Source of the DNA: an uncultured Methanobrevibacter sp.
Lineage (GTDB): Archaea; Methanobacteriota; Methanobacteria; Methanobacteriales; Methanobacteriaceae
Assembly (NCBI RefSeq): GCF_934746965.1
Contig: NZ_CAKVFS010000008.1
Location: forward strand, 1-64,000
Direction: 5' to 3'
Length of the DNA: 64,000 bases
In this document: piece by piece, positions 17,531-25,474 of the stretch
How positions within the stretch are numbered: position 1 is the first letter of the stretch
Layout: each line of letters opens with the position of its first letter
Translations under genes and position numbers: made by a program
The notes under the pieces: model-generated
What the model saw: only the letters and a program-made list of their open reading frames with translations
The model's database searches: none
Told to the model about the DNA's origin: nothing

Positions 17531-18082
17531 TTACATTATTATTGCTAAAAATTTAGCTTTTTCATCGTTAAGTGCTGCCATAGCATGTCTATGGCTTGAA
17601 TCAAAGAATATTGAATCTCCTTTGTTTAATTTAATTTCATTATTGTGGATGTAAAATTTTAGAGAGCCTTCAAGAACATAGTTAAATTCTTGTCCCGGAT
17701 GGCTATTTAGTGAAGGAACACTGTCTTCTTTTGGATCTACAGTTACAATAAATATTTCAGCTTTTTTATCAATAAATTTAGTACATAAATTTTCATATTT
17801 GTATTCTTTTCTTCTTTCTACTGAAATTCCATTATTTGCACGTGTAACGTCAAAAATGTTCATTCTGGTTTCTTCACCGGTTAAAAGTAAACCTAAATCA
17901 ACTTGAAATTTGTTTGCAATTTCACATAAGAAACTTGCGGGTATGTCTACTTCACCATTTTCATATTGTTTATACATATTTTCATCAATATCCAATTCAT
18001 CTGCAAAGTCTTGAATTGTAATATCGGAGAGTTCTCGTAATTCTTTTACTCTATTACCAATATTTTTATTATATTCGTTCAA
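17531..18082 (-). CDS. XRE-cupin transcriptional regulator
   Basis: Residues about 8-62 form an XRE-type helix-turn-helix (IQDFADELDIDENMYKQYENGEVDIP). Residues about 100-183 are a cupin_2 domain (HPGQEFNYVLEGSLKFYIHNNEIKLNKGDSIFFDSSHRHAM) that could bind a small ligand. As the first gene of the run with acyl-CoA synthetase, VOR and GatDE, it probably senses an acid, acyl-CoA or 2-oxoacid and controls these genes. I prefer the TTG at 18082 because AAAGGTG lies six bases upstream. The GTG at 18091 is itself part of that ribosome site. Confidence 0.82.
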   Translation of the reverse strand: MNEYNKNIGNRVKELRELSDITIQDFADELDIDENMYKQYENGEVDIPASFLCEIANKFQVDLGLLLTGEETRMNIFDVTRANNGISVERRKEYKYENLCTKFIDKKAEIFIVTVDPKEDSVPSLNSHPGQEFNYVLEGSLKFYIHNNEIKLNKGDSIFFDSSHRHAMAALNDEKAKFLAIIM

Positions 18083-18117
18083 AGTAAACACCTTTAATTT
18101 ATAATTGTTAATAAATG

Positions 18118-18129
18118 TATTATATAATA
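18118..18129 (-). promoter_or_regulatory. TATA box / palindrome upstream of the regulator operon
   Basis: TATTATATAATA is a perfect 12-base palindrome 36 bases upstream of the preferred TTG start. The spacing fits a TATA box, and its symmetry could also make it an operator for autoregulation. In such AT-rich DNA the symmetry may be chance. Confidence 0.4.
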
Positions 18130-18310
18130 AATATAATTATTATAATGATGTAAGTATGATTTTTAAGTTATATAAATATTATTAAAAATCGTGACAATTC
18201 GTTATGAATTTTAAAAATTTTAAAATATAGGTAATTTTTTTAAAGAATAATTATTATATACTAAAAAAAATTATAATTATGTTTTAGTTAAATGAATTGG
18301 GGGAATATAT

Positions 18311-18685
18311 ATGGCATCTTCAGATATTTCTGATATTGTTATTTTTAAAAAAAAATTAGGATTAAATTATGAAATAAAGCAAAAATATGTTGGACTCAAA
18401 ATGAAAGAAAATAATATGCTTTCATTTAATTTTAGAGTACCTTCAGCTTTAAGAGATGAAGTTCTTGAATATTTCAATAGATTTCAAATGGGTGAGCCTA
18501 CTGCTGTAGATATTGGAGGAACTGGTGATATTAAATGTATATTTAAAGGAATTTCTCCAGTTTTAAGAGAAGAAAATGCATCTGAAGATTATTATGCATT
18601 ATCTATTTTATTACAAGAAACTGGAAAAACAGTACCTTCAGAAGAAGAATTATGTGAAACCTGTTCTCATTGTGGTTTTCACTAA
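18311..18685 (+). CDS. Unknown 124-residue protein with Cys-rich tail
   Basis: A soluble protein I do not recognise. The body has mixed alpha/beta character: FNFRVPSALRDEVLEYFNRFQMG, then VDIGGTGDIKCIFKGISPVL. The last ten residues are CETCSHCGFH, a compact C-x2-C-x2-C-x2-H that could bind a metal. A TATATA element lies 50 bases upstream (18255-18260), and TTGGGGGAA serves as ribosome site before the ATG. It stands alone, divergent from the XRE-cupin operon and convergent with the epimerase gene. Confidence 0.65.
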   Translation: MASSDISDIVIFKKKLGLNYEIKQKYVGLKMKENNMLSFNFRVPSALRDEVLEYFNRFQMGEPTAVDIGGTGDIKCIFKGISPVLREENASEDYYALSILLQETGKTVPSEEELCETCSHCGFH

Positions 18686-18697
18686 TTTTCTTATTTT

Positions 18698-19627
18698 TTA
18701 ATTTTCTTTAAACCATTGTACTGTTTCGTTAATTTGTTTTTCAAAGTTATGTGGATTTATTTTGAAATTAATCTTACTCATTTTATCAATATTTGCTATT
18801 GAATGTTTGATATCTCCTTTTCTTTCATCGAGATATTTTGGTTTCAAATCACAATTTAGAGAATTTGCAATTAGTTCATATAATTTATTTATTGTTATCT
18901 CTTTACCTGTTGCTATATTAATTGATCCGCAGTAATTTGATTTTGCAGCAGCTATGTTTGCTTTTGCAACTTCTTTTACAAATATGAAATCTCTTGTTTG
19001 TTGTCCGTCTCCGTAGATTGTTGCTTGTTTGTTGTTAAGTATTGCATTAATAAAATTTGGTATTACTGCAGCATATTGTGAATGTTTATCTTGTTTAGGT
19101 CCAAACACGTTAAAATATCTTAAAGCTATTGAGTTTAATCCATAGCTTTCTTTAAATGACTGTAAATATAATTCACATGTTGCTTTAGATGCAGCATAAG
19201 GGGATGTAGGGTTCATTAGCTCAGTTTCTTTTAATGGAGTGTTTGTATTGTTTCCATAAACTGCTGAAGATGATGAAAATATTATTTTTTTTACATTTTC
19301 TTCTTTTGCAACATTTAATAATTTGATAGTTGAGTTTACATTATTCTCATGGCATTTTAAGGGATTATTTACACTTAATGGCACATTAGCCATAGCTGCA
19401 AGGTGAAAAATGTAATCTGTATCAATGATTAGTTCATTTAAATTCACAGTATTTAAATCTTCTTTTATTATAGTTAAATTTTCATGATATGGGTTTTTTA
19501 AGTTTTCCACTTTCCCTGAAGACATATTATCAATTATGGTGATATAATTGTCTTCTATAAGTTCATCTACAATGTGTGAACCTATGAAACCAAGTCCTCC
19601 AGTTATTATTATCTTTTTATTTTTCAT
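18698..19627 (-). CDS. NAD-dependent sugar-nucleotide epimerase (UDP-glucose 4-epimerase type)
   Basis: A 309-residue extended short-chain dehydrogenase/reductase. GGLGFIGSH (residues 10-18) binds NAD, SSSSAVYG holds the catalytic Ser, and YAASK (Tyr144, Lys148) is the catalytic pair. ALRYFNVFGP and YGDGQQTRDFIFV are typical of GalE-like epimerases. It probably interconverts UDP-hexoses for surface polymer or glycan synthesis. I use the ATG at 19627 because the Rossmann motif starts directly after it. The longer upstream frame lacks a ribosome site and runs into the promoter region shared with ehaA. Confidence 0.85.
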   Translation of the reverse strand: MKNKKIIITGGLGFIGSHIVDELIEDNYITIIDNMSSGKVENLKNPYHENLTIIKEDLNTVNLNELIIDTDYIFHLAAMANVPLSVNNPLKCHENNVNSTIKLLNVAKEENVKKIIFSSSSAVYGNNTNTPLKETELMNPTSPYAASKATCELYLQSFKESYGLNSIALRYFNVFGPKQDKHSQYAAVIPNFINAILNNKQATIYGDGQQTRDFIFVKEVAKANIAAAKSNYCGSINIATGKEITINKLYELIANSLNCDLKPKYLDERKGDIKHSIANIDKMSKINFKINPHNFEKQINETVQWFKEN

Positions 19628-19681
19628 TTGAACCACTATTAATTCTATTATTGCTATATAAGCTATTTTTAAGTAACAACA

Positions 19682-19691
19682 TTTATATATT
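19682..19691 (+). promoter_or_regulatory. TATA box of the eha operon
   Basis: A TTTATATATT element about 45 bases before the ehaA ATG, followed by GAGAGGAA as ribosome site. No other equally good element is seen between the divergent epimerase gene and ehaA, so this is the likely promoter for the long hydrogenase transcript. Confidence 0.55.
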
Positions 19692-19731
19692 TTCATTTGT
19701 AATAGTTAATAATTATAGAGAGGAATATTAT

Positions 19732-20109
19732 ATGTTTAATCTTAATATTATTCATTCATGTGTTTATAGTGGGGTTTATGGGCTTGTAAATATTAATATT
19801 TCTAGTTTTGATGTGGTATTAAGTTATGTTATTACAATTATCGTGTCAATAATCTTTGCTTTGATTTTACGAGTTCCATTACTTCCTAATAAACCCTATA
19901 TGTATTCTTTTGATGTAAGTGCATTATATCCTACTCCAATAATAGCTATGGGTATTCTTTCACTTTTCTTTGTTTTAGGTTATACATTTATATACAATGG
20001 GATTGTGTTGTCTGTAGTGATTGGTATAGTAACTTCATTATTTGTGAAATATTTATTTTATGAAGTATTTCCAAAACCTTTACAAAATGATGGGGAGGAG
20101 GCCAGTTAA
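19732..20109 (+). CDS. ehaA: Energy-converting hydrogenase A subunit EhaA
   Basis: A small integral membrane protein (125 residues, about three to four hydrophobic helices) that opens the eha operon. Eha is a membrane [NiFe] hydrogenase that uses the ion gradient to drive reduction of ferredoxin by H2. The ATG at 19732 has a GAGAGG site; the upstream open frame covers the promoter and is rejected. RVPLLPNKPYMYSFDVSALYPTPI is a polar loop between helices. The name rests on its first place in a gene order that matches the eha operon. The stop TAA overlaps the ehaB ATG. Confidence 0.85.
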   Translation: MFNLNIIHSCVYSGVYGLVNINISSFDVVLSYVITIIVSIIFALILRVPLLPNKPYMYSFDVSALYPTPIIAMGILSLFFVLGYTFIYNGIVLSVVIGIVTSLFVKYLFYEVFPKPLQNDGEEAS

Positions 20110-20606
20110 TGAATGAGATAATTGGTATTATAATAGCATCTGTTATCTGTTGGTTGAATTTCGTTATTATTGATACTTATTTGGGACTTCCACAGCAACC
20201 AGGAGTTAAAGGGGTCAAAACTGTCGGTGAATCAATTAAAAAAAGAAATGGTGATATTGCGGGAGGATTTTTCCAAGGAAATGTTTTATGTTCTCCAGAT
20301 GCATCTGCAGGTACATTAATAGTTTCTATTGGTTTCATGATTTTGGGAATTCCTGGAGGTATTTTAGCAGCTTTCTTTGTATTTATTGGAAATAGGTTAT
20401 GTGCTGATCCAGGTTATGCAGGAACTATAGGTTCTTTAACTATGGTAGTTATATTATTTGTCTGTTCATTTATAGGATTAACTCCTGAAATGTTTATTGC
20501 AGGTATTTGTATAGCTATTTTAACTATTCAGGGAATTGATCAAGTTAAAGCTTCTATTATTCTTGGTAAAATTGCTGAAAAATTTAATAAACATGCTAAA
20601 GAGTGA
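20109..20606 (+). CDS. ehaB: Energy-converting hydrogenase A subunit EhaB
   Basis: A 165-residue membrane protein with about four hydrophobic segments. There is a conserved-looking polar loop after the first helix (LGLPQQPGVKGVKTVGESIKKRNGDIAGG), with LCSPDASAGT before the second. It starts inside the TAATG overlap with ehaA. Its function within the Eha membrane arm is not known; identity comes from position and size. Confidence 0.85.
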   Translation: MNEIIGIIIASVICWLNFVIIDTYLGLPQQPGVKGVKTVGESIKKRNGDIAGGFFQGNVLCSPDASAGTLIVSIGFMILGIPGGILAAFFVFIGNRLCADPGYAGTIGSLTMVVILFVCSFIGLTPEMFIAGICIAILTIQGIDQVKASIILGKIAEKFNKHAKE

Positions 20607-20610
20607 TTGT

Positions 20611-20862
20611 ATGTATGTTGAAATAATAATTGGGATAATAGTGGTATATGTAGCATTAAGAGCTTTAATAACTCAGGATAAAGTTTCAAGATTGCTATAT
20701 TTAAATGTAATTGGGTTTTGTGTTCCTGCTTTGATAGCTTTAACAATTCAAACACCTTTTGCTTTCATAGTTGCTGTTTTATTTTTCATATGTTCTACAA
20801 TTAGTGCAAATGCTATTGCAACAAGTTTAGATAAATTAGATGATGAAATAATTTTAGATTGA
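20611..20862 (+). CDS. ehaC: Energy-converting hydrogenase A subunit EhaC
   Basis: An 83-residue membrane protein (MYVEIIIGIIVVYVALRALI...) with three hydrophobic helices and an acidic C-terminus (DKLDDEIILD). The frame is open upstream into ehaB, but the ATG at 20611, four bases after the ehaB stop, gives the expected small subunit. It is one of the poorly characterised small membrane subunits of Eha. Confidence 0.82.
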   Translation: MYVEIIIGIIVVYVALRALITQDKVSRLLYLNVIGFCVPALIALTIQTPFAFIVAVLFFICSTISANAIATSLDKLDDEIILD

Positions 20863-20870
20863 GGGGTAAA

Positions 20871-21140
20871 ATGGAATTTTTAGTATCTATTATTGCAATA
20901 GTTTTAATGTTAATTGGGGCATTTGGAGTAATATTCTTAAAAAAACCATTAGATAAAGTAATTATGTTTTCTATAATGGATGCAGGTTTTTTACTTGTCG
21001 TTGTTTTATTTAAATACTTGGATGTTGCAATGTTTGTTGCATTATCTGATCCATTATGTACTTTAATATTTATCATGGCTATTGTAAAAATTAAAGAAAT
21101 TAGACAAAGAAAAGTTAATAGTGGTGAGATACATGGTTGA
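20871..21140 (+). CDS. ehaD: Energy-converting hydrogenase A subunit EhaD
   Basis: An 89-residue membrane protein with three helices. The pattern LMLIGAFGVIFLKKPLDKVIMFSIMDAG is reminiscent of the small Mrp/NuoK-like antiporter subunits. The ATG at 20871 follows GAGGGG by 5 bases; an upstream in-frame TTG at 20859 is inside ehaC and is not needed. Its end overlaps the start of ehaE by 8 bases. Confidence 0.83.
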   Translation: MEFLVSIIAIVLMLIGAFGVIFLKKPLDKVIMFSIMDAGFLLVVVLFKYLDVAMFVALSDPLCTLIFIMAIVKIKEIRQRKVNSGEIHG

Positions 21141-21393
21141 TGTCAATTTGTTCTTTTATGTTGGTATTTTTCTAGCTATTATTGGTAGTTTGGCTACTGC
21201 ATGGGGTCCGGGAGTAAAAGATCCGATTATAAGGACATTTAACACTGAAGTAGCTTCTATAGGTGTTTGTTTAGTATTATTAACTTATAATCATATTTTA
21301 GCTTTATTAACTTTACTTGCAACAACTGTAGTTATCACTTTTGTTTTATTTAGAGCTATTATTCGTTTAGAAGAAATGGGGGCTGATGTATGA
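21133..21393 (+). CDS. ehaE: Energy-converting hydrogenase A subunit EhaE
   Basis: An 86-residue membrane protein with three helices (FFYVGIFLAIIGSLATAWGPGVKDPIIRTFNTE...). The layout GPGVKDPIIR resembles small Mrp-type antiporter subunits. I prefer the ATG at 21133, 5 bases after GGTGAG; two GTG codons just upstream are part of the ribosome site. The stop overlaps the ehaF start (ATGA). Confidence 0.82.
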   Translation: MVDVNLFFYVGIFLAIIGSLATAWGPGVKDPIIRTFNTEVASIGVCLVLLTYNHILALLTLLATTVVITFVLFRAIIRLEEMGADV

Positions 21394-21983
21394 GGATAGG
21401 AAATTTATGGAATAAATTAGCTAATCCAAAAAATGTTCCGAGAATCTTTGCATTTTCATTAGGTATAATTCTTTTAATTGGTTTTATTGTGCCAATGGAT
21501 TTAAATCCTAATCAAATTTATCCTAGGCCTGAACCTCAAGAACAAATTGATGAAGGTTTGCATGTAGCACCTTATGATAGGGGAGGGGAAGTTTTAAAAA
21601 GTCCAGGTATTGTTATGGCTCAATTCCCTCAAAATGCTGAAAAAATAGGTATGATTACTAGTTATATGTCTCCTGTAGCAGTGTGGGTTTCTCAAATTTC
21701 CCCATATTTTGGAACATCTATTTATTCATCTCCTGGTGGTTTAATTGATGAAATATTGTATTATACTCGAGGTTTTGATACTATATTGGAATCTTCAATA
21801 TTGATGATGTCTTTTATAATTGCTTCATGGTTATCTATTAATTATACAATGAATAGAAAAAATGATGAAATTAAAATAAAAAAAGATGTTAAAAAAGCTA
21901 TTGGAGATTCTGTAAAAGTAGCTAATGAAGTTAAAATAAATGATGCTAAAGCTAGAGCTAAACAATTAAGGAGGGATAATTAA
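21390..21983 (+). CDS. ehaF: Energy-converting hydrogenase A subunit EhaF
   Basis: A 197-residue protein with an N-terminal helix (IFAFSLGIILLIGFIVPM), a long polar segment of about 100 residues rich in Pro and Gly that probably faces outside (YPRPEPQEQIDEGLHVAPYDRGGEV near its start), a second helix (ILMMSFIIASWLSI) and a basic cytoplasmic tail. It starts in a 4-base overlap with ehaE and ends in TAATG shared with ehaG. Function within Eha is unknown. Confidence 0.83.
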   Translation: MRIGNLWNKLANPKNVPRIFAFSLGIILLIGFIVPMDLNPNQIYPRPEPQEQIDEGLHVAPYDRGGEVLKSPGIVMAQFPQNAEKIGMITSYMSPVAVWVSQISPYFGTSIYSSPGGLIDEILYYTRGFDTILESSILMMSFIIASWLSINYTMNRKNDEIKIKKDVKKAIGDSVKVANEVKINDAKARAKQLRRDN

Positions 21984-22678
21984 TGGTTGTTTTACCTGAA
22001 TTTGTTCCTCAAACATTTTTATCAATGTATTTGCCTTCAATTTATGCAGGATTAATTATTGGATTTATAGGGTCAATAGCTATTGCTATGAAAAGAGAAG
22101 AAATCCATATACTTATTCTCACAGATTTGATTGGGCTTGCGATGATATTTGTCGTTTCTGCTGTGGGAACTGATTTGGCAGAGTCTTTAATTTTGCCTGG
22201 TTTGGTAGTTGAATTAGCTGAGACTTTAGCTATTTCTGAGATTTTAATTTCAAGAGAAATGCATATTATAGAACAAAATCCTAAGAAAAATCTATCTAAA
22301 AGTTCTTCTTTATTCCCAGTACCTTTTAATTTAGATTTGGAAATCATGACTACTGCACCTAATTTCTTGGCTTTGGCTTTAATTGCTTATGGTATTTTTT
22401 TAACTGGATTTACTGGTGGAGCAGTAGCTGGTGGGGGAATATTATTGTATGCAATATCTAAAAAGGCAAAAGGTTTATCTGTTTTTACTTTGGAAGGTCT
22501 TGGTGGAGTTTCAGGAATTGCATGGTGTTTATGGATTATTGGGTTTGCAGTATTCTTTATAATGCCTGAATTATGGTTGTTAGGATTGTTTTTAGCAGCT
22601 TGTGGATTATTATTAAAAGTAGCTTCAAAAGTTGGTTTAATTGGAGTGCTTATGAGAGAAGATATGGATAAGGAGTAA
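21983..22678 (+). CDS. ehaG: Energy-converting hydrogenase A subunit EhaG
   Basis: A 231-residue membrane protein with about six helices. Between the first two helices lies KREEIHILILTDLIGLAMI, and a cytoplasmic loop after the third contains SREMHIIEQNPKKNLSKSS. Glycine-rich helices follow (GFTGGAVAGGG). It shows some resemblance to NuoK/MnhC-like folds in the first half. Assigned by order in the eha operon. Confidence 0.82.
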   Translation: MVVLPEFVPQTFLSMYLPSIYAGLIIGFIGSIAIAMKREEIHILILTDLIGLAMIFVVSAVGTDLAESLILPGLVVELAETLAISEILISREMHIIEQNPKKNLSKSSSLFPVPFNLDLEIMTTAPNFLALALIAYGIFLTGFTGGAVAGGGILLYAISKKAKGLSVFTLEGLGGVSGIAWCLWIIGFAVFFIMPELWLLGLFLAACGLLLKVASKVGLIGVLMREDMDKE

Positions 22679-22684
22679 ATAATT

Positions 22685-23356
22685 ATGGATTTTAGTACAC
22701 TTGGGGGAAATTTGTTAGGTACAATTCCATTTGGGGATATTGTATTGTATTTTACTCCTCTTAATTTGTTTTTATTTATTGTAATGTTGGGATTTACTTT
22801 ATTAATTGCTATAAGTAAAACTGAAACACAAGTTGAAGCTTCTATGATGAAACTTGAAAACACTAATGTGAAGGTAAGTCCAAAAGAATTTAAACAAAGA
22901 AGATTTTTGTCAATAATTTGTGGTTTAGCTTCTGCTGGAGCGATGATTACAGGGGATTTATTTAATTTTACTTTATTTATGGCTTTGATAGGTATTGTTA
23001 ATATTGGTATTGTTTCTACTGTAAAACAAGTTAGTGTTTTAAATTCAGCTTTTAATTATGGTTTAATAGCTATGATGTGTAGTTTACCTTTATTTGGTGG
23101 AGCAGCAATTATATTGGCTTCAACAGGAACTTTAAGTTTATTTGTATTAAATCAAATACATGCAACTCCAATGATGATTTTTGGAGCTTTATTGATGTTA
23201 CTTGGGATTTTAGGGGAATGTGGTGTGGCACCATTTTTCGCAAGTAAGGCAGAAATGTTTAGAACACCAGGATCTCCATTTTTGGTTGTTATTCATTTAA
23301 GCTCTTTATTTGTTATTATTAGGGCAGTTGAAATATTATTGTTAGTTTTATGGTAG
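22685..23356 (+). CDS. ehaH: Energy-converting hydrogenase A subunit EhaH
   Basis: A 223-residue membrane protein with about six helices. The pattern SAGAMITGDLFNFTLFMALIGIVNIGIV resembles a shortened antiporter-like (NuoN/MrpD) subunit, including DLFN in a helix. FFASKAEMFRTPGSP is a conserved-looking loop near the C-terminus. In Eha the ion-translocating subunits are split into small pieces; this is probably one of them. It lies six bases after ehaG. Confidence 0.82.
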   Translation: MDFSTLGGNLLGTIPFGDIVLYFTPLNLFLFIVMLGFTLLIAISKTETQVEASMMKLENTNVKVSPKEFKQRRFLSIICGLASAGAMITGDLFNFTLFMALIGIVNIGIVSTVKQVSVLNSAFNYGLIAMMCSLPLFGGAAIILASTGTLSLFVLNQIHATPMMIFGALLMLLGILGECGVAPFFASKAEMFRTPGSPFLVVIHLSSLFVIIRAVEILLLVLW

Positions 23357-23363
23357 TGGAAGT

Positions 23364-23579
23364 ATGAATGTTCAAAAAATTGTGAGTTGTATATTATTAG
23401 TAGTTTCTACTTTGGCAATATTGTGTGCTTTATTAACAAATTCATCTGATTGGGTTGTATATGTAATAGCTATTTTATGCATTCCGTTTTGGATTTTAGG
23501 ATTAGGTTTTTTAACAATGGCTAAACCAAGAAAAGATGATGAAGCAGAAAGAATAAAAGAACCATTTACAGGATATTAG
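23364..23579 (+). CDS. ehaI: Energy-converting hydrogenase A subunit EhaI
   Basis: A 71-residue protein with two helices and a polar charged tail (MAKPRKDDEAERIKEPFTGY). It lies between ehaH and ehaJ with 7-base gaps. Assigned by position; the role is unknown. Confidence 0.8.
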   Translation: MNVQKIVSCILLVVSTLAILCALLTNSSDWVVYVIAILCIPFWILGLGFLTMAKPRKDDEAERIKEPFTGY

Positions 23580-23586
23580 GGATATT

Positions 23587-24447
23587 ATGAATTTGATGGC
23601 AAATATTTTAATTAATGTAATCATTGCATTTCTTGCAGGAAGTTTACTTTTAGGATTGCATAGGAAGATTATGGCACGTATTCAGCTTAGACCAGGCCCT
23701 CCAATTGTTCAACATTTATTGCATTCTTTAAAATTCTTTTTTAAGGAATCTTCATTTCCAAAAACTGCAGCAATGCCATTTTATGTGGGTATTGTAGTTA
23801 TTTTAGCTATGGTTTGGGTTGTTGGTGTTATTGTAGCTCCTGTAACTCATGGATCATTACTTATATTGTTTGGTGTTTATGCAGTTTATAAAATTGTGGA
23901 ACATAATTCAGGGTCAAGTTCAGGATCTCCTTATGGTAAATTAAGTTGTGTAAGAGCTGTTTTGTCTGCAGCTACTGAACTTCCATTATTTGCAGCTATT
24001 GTGCTTGTTTATTTAAAAACAGGTTCTATGAATATTGGGCAAATTATTTCATATCAGGGAATTCATGGACCTCTTGCTTTGTCTATTCCATTAGCTGCAT
24101 TGATGTTTTTCATGTTAATTGTATCTAAATCACCATATTCTCCATTTGCGATTACAAAAGGAAAAGATTTGGTGTCTGGATTTGAAACAGAACATTTTGG
24201 ATTTTTAAAAGGATTTATAATGTTTTCCGAGTCTGTTTCATGGTATGTGGTGCTTTGGGTATTTTTAACAATATTCTTTGGACCTTTGTCTGTAGGTTAT
24301 TATGTTGTGGGAATGATAGTTATAACATTTATTACAGGTTTTATCAATGCTGTAACTCCTATGTTAAGTCCCAACCATTCTGTCATGACTCAAATAACAA
24401 TTGGGGCAATTTGTTTTGTTGGAACACTTTTAATGATATTTGTATGA
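23587..24447 (+). CDS. ehaJ: Energy-converting hydrogenase A subunit EhaJ (NuoH-like)
   Basis: The membrane subunit related to complex I NuoH and Ech EchB, which sits under the hydrogenase module and links electron transfer to ion flow. Its 286 residues form about eight helices. The first loop, HRKIMARIQLRPGPPIVQ, is the NuoH-type signature. A later loop, GFETEHFGFLKGFIMFSESV, holds the acidic residues that line the quinone-like funnel in NuoH. The start is ATG 23587; ATG 23596 is also possible. Confidence 0.88.
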   Translation: MNLMANILINVIIAFLAGSLLLGLHRKIMARIQLRPGPPIVQHLLHSLKFFFKESSFPKTAAMPFYVGIVVILAMVWVVGVIVAPVTHGSLLILFGVYAVYKIVEHNSGSSSGSPYGKLSCVRAVLSAATELPLFAAIVLVYLKTGSMNIGQIISYQGIHGPLALSIPLAALMFFMLIVSKSPYSPFAITKGKDLVSGFETEHFGFLKGFIMFSESVSWYVVLWVFLTIFFGPLSVGYYVVGMIVITFITGFINAVTPMLSPNHSVMTQITIGAICFVGTLLMIFV

Positions 24448-24454
24448 GGTTGAA

Positions 24455-24712
24455 ATGATGAATGATAAAGCTACAATATATTTAACTTCTTTAGTGGGAT
24501 TTGGTGCAATAATTCTTACTTTAATAACTACATTTCTTCACACGACTTTAATTGGATATATGGTTATTTTAATGGTTATTTGTATGGTGTTAATTTTATT
24601 AACTCTTAAAGGACATTTTGCTCATCATGTTGAGAACTTAGAAAAATTAGCATTTATTATAACTTTCATGATTATTGTATGTTTATTTATAATAAGATTT
24701 AGACCAATTTAG
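24455..24712 (+). CDS. ehaK: Energy-converting hydrogenase A subunit EhaK
   Basis: About 85 residues with three helices and a short polar stretch, LKGHFAHHVENLEK, between the second and third. GAGGT lies 4 bases before ATG 24455 and 7 before ATG 24458, so either may be used. An in-frame TTG at 24440 overlapping ehaJ is less likely. Confidence 0.8.
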   Translation: MMNDKATIYLTSLVGFGAIILTLITTFLHTTLIGYMVILMVICMVLILLTLKGHFAHHVENLEKLAFIITFMIIVCLFIIRFRPI

Positions 24713-24722
24713 GAATGATATT

Positions 24723-25022
24723 ATGTTAGAATTTTTAATTTATTTATTTACATTTATTATAGGTTCAATAATTGGATTATTGTATAGTTATAAACAGCAT
24801 GGTGAACCTTTTGTTGTTAATGGTTTAAATGTGGTTATGTGTGTAATTTCAATTATTGGATGGATGATGATAATTAATGGTCAATTTTCTCAAATCTTAG
24901 TAGCTATTGGTCTTTTCTTAGTAGGTTTTGTAATGGGTGAACGACCGGGATATGGTAGATTGGAAACGTTAATTGGATTAGTTATTGCAGTTATTGTGTA
25001 TGTATTAATCAATTTAATTTAA
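24723..25022 (+). CDS. ehaL: Energy-converting hydrogenase A subunit EhaL
   Basis: A 99-residue membrane protein with three to four helices and the loop GERPGYGRLETLIG near the end. It lies ten bases after ehaK. Identity comes from operon order; no function is known. Confidence 0.8.
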   Translation: MLEFLIYLFTFIIGSIIGLLYSYKQHGEPFVVNGLNVVMCVISIIGWMMIINGQFSQILVAIGLFLVGFVMGERPGYGRLETLIGLVIAVIVYVLINLI

Positions 25023-25034
25023 TGTTGTGATTGT

Positions 25035-25427
25035 ATGGATGATGAAGTTAAATTTAATTTGATGAAAAAAAGAATCCTTGAAAGTTTTAAATGGCAACAA
25101 GATGTGATAATTCCTATTTCAAAAGAATTTAATTGTGAGACTGAAGATTTGGAAGAAATATTCATGAATCTCTTGGATATGTCATCTTTAGAATCATTGC
25201 ATGGGACATTAGAGTTTGCTAATTATAGATGTTTACTTGAAAGGATAGATGCTGATTTAAGATTACCTTGGTATGTTGATATCTTGGGGTTATTATCTGT
25301 TGATCAAGGTGAAGAAATCAAAAATAAGATTGCCTGTGAGATTACTGATGGAAAATCTTATGATGATGCATTAAATAAGGGTAGAAATGATTTATTTAAT
25401 TTATTGAAGAATATAAATATTAATTAA
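25035..25427 (+). CDS. ehaM: Energy-converting hydrogenase A subunit EhaM
   Basis: A 130-residue soluble, mostly helical acidic protein without Cys clusters or membrane helices. It is the first hydrophilic member of the operon, placed between the membrane subunits and the hydrogenase small subunit, as EhaM is. After its stop there are 47 bases holding an ACTATAAATATAATAA stretch (a possible internal promoter) and a GAGAGG site for ehaN. Confidence 0.82.
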   Translation: MDDEVKFNLMKKRILESFKWQQDVIIPISKEFNCETEDLEEIFMNLLDMSSLESLHGTLEFANYRCLLERIDADLRLPWYVDILGLLSVDQGEEIKNKIACEITDGKSYDDALNKGRNDLFNLLKNININ

Positions 25428-25474
25428 TAATGAATACTATAAATATAATAATTAATAATTTGAGAGGCTTATAG

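Noticed and set aside
20536..20610. Extension of ehaC into ehaB
   Set aside because: The added residues are Leu/Lys-rich out-of-frame reading of ehaB; ATG 20611 follows the ehaB stop directly.
22387..22863. Minus-strand open frame of 158 codons
   Set aside because: Antisense to ehaG and ehaH, Asn/Pro/Ile-rich composition and no ribosome site.
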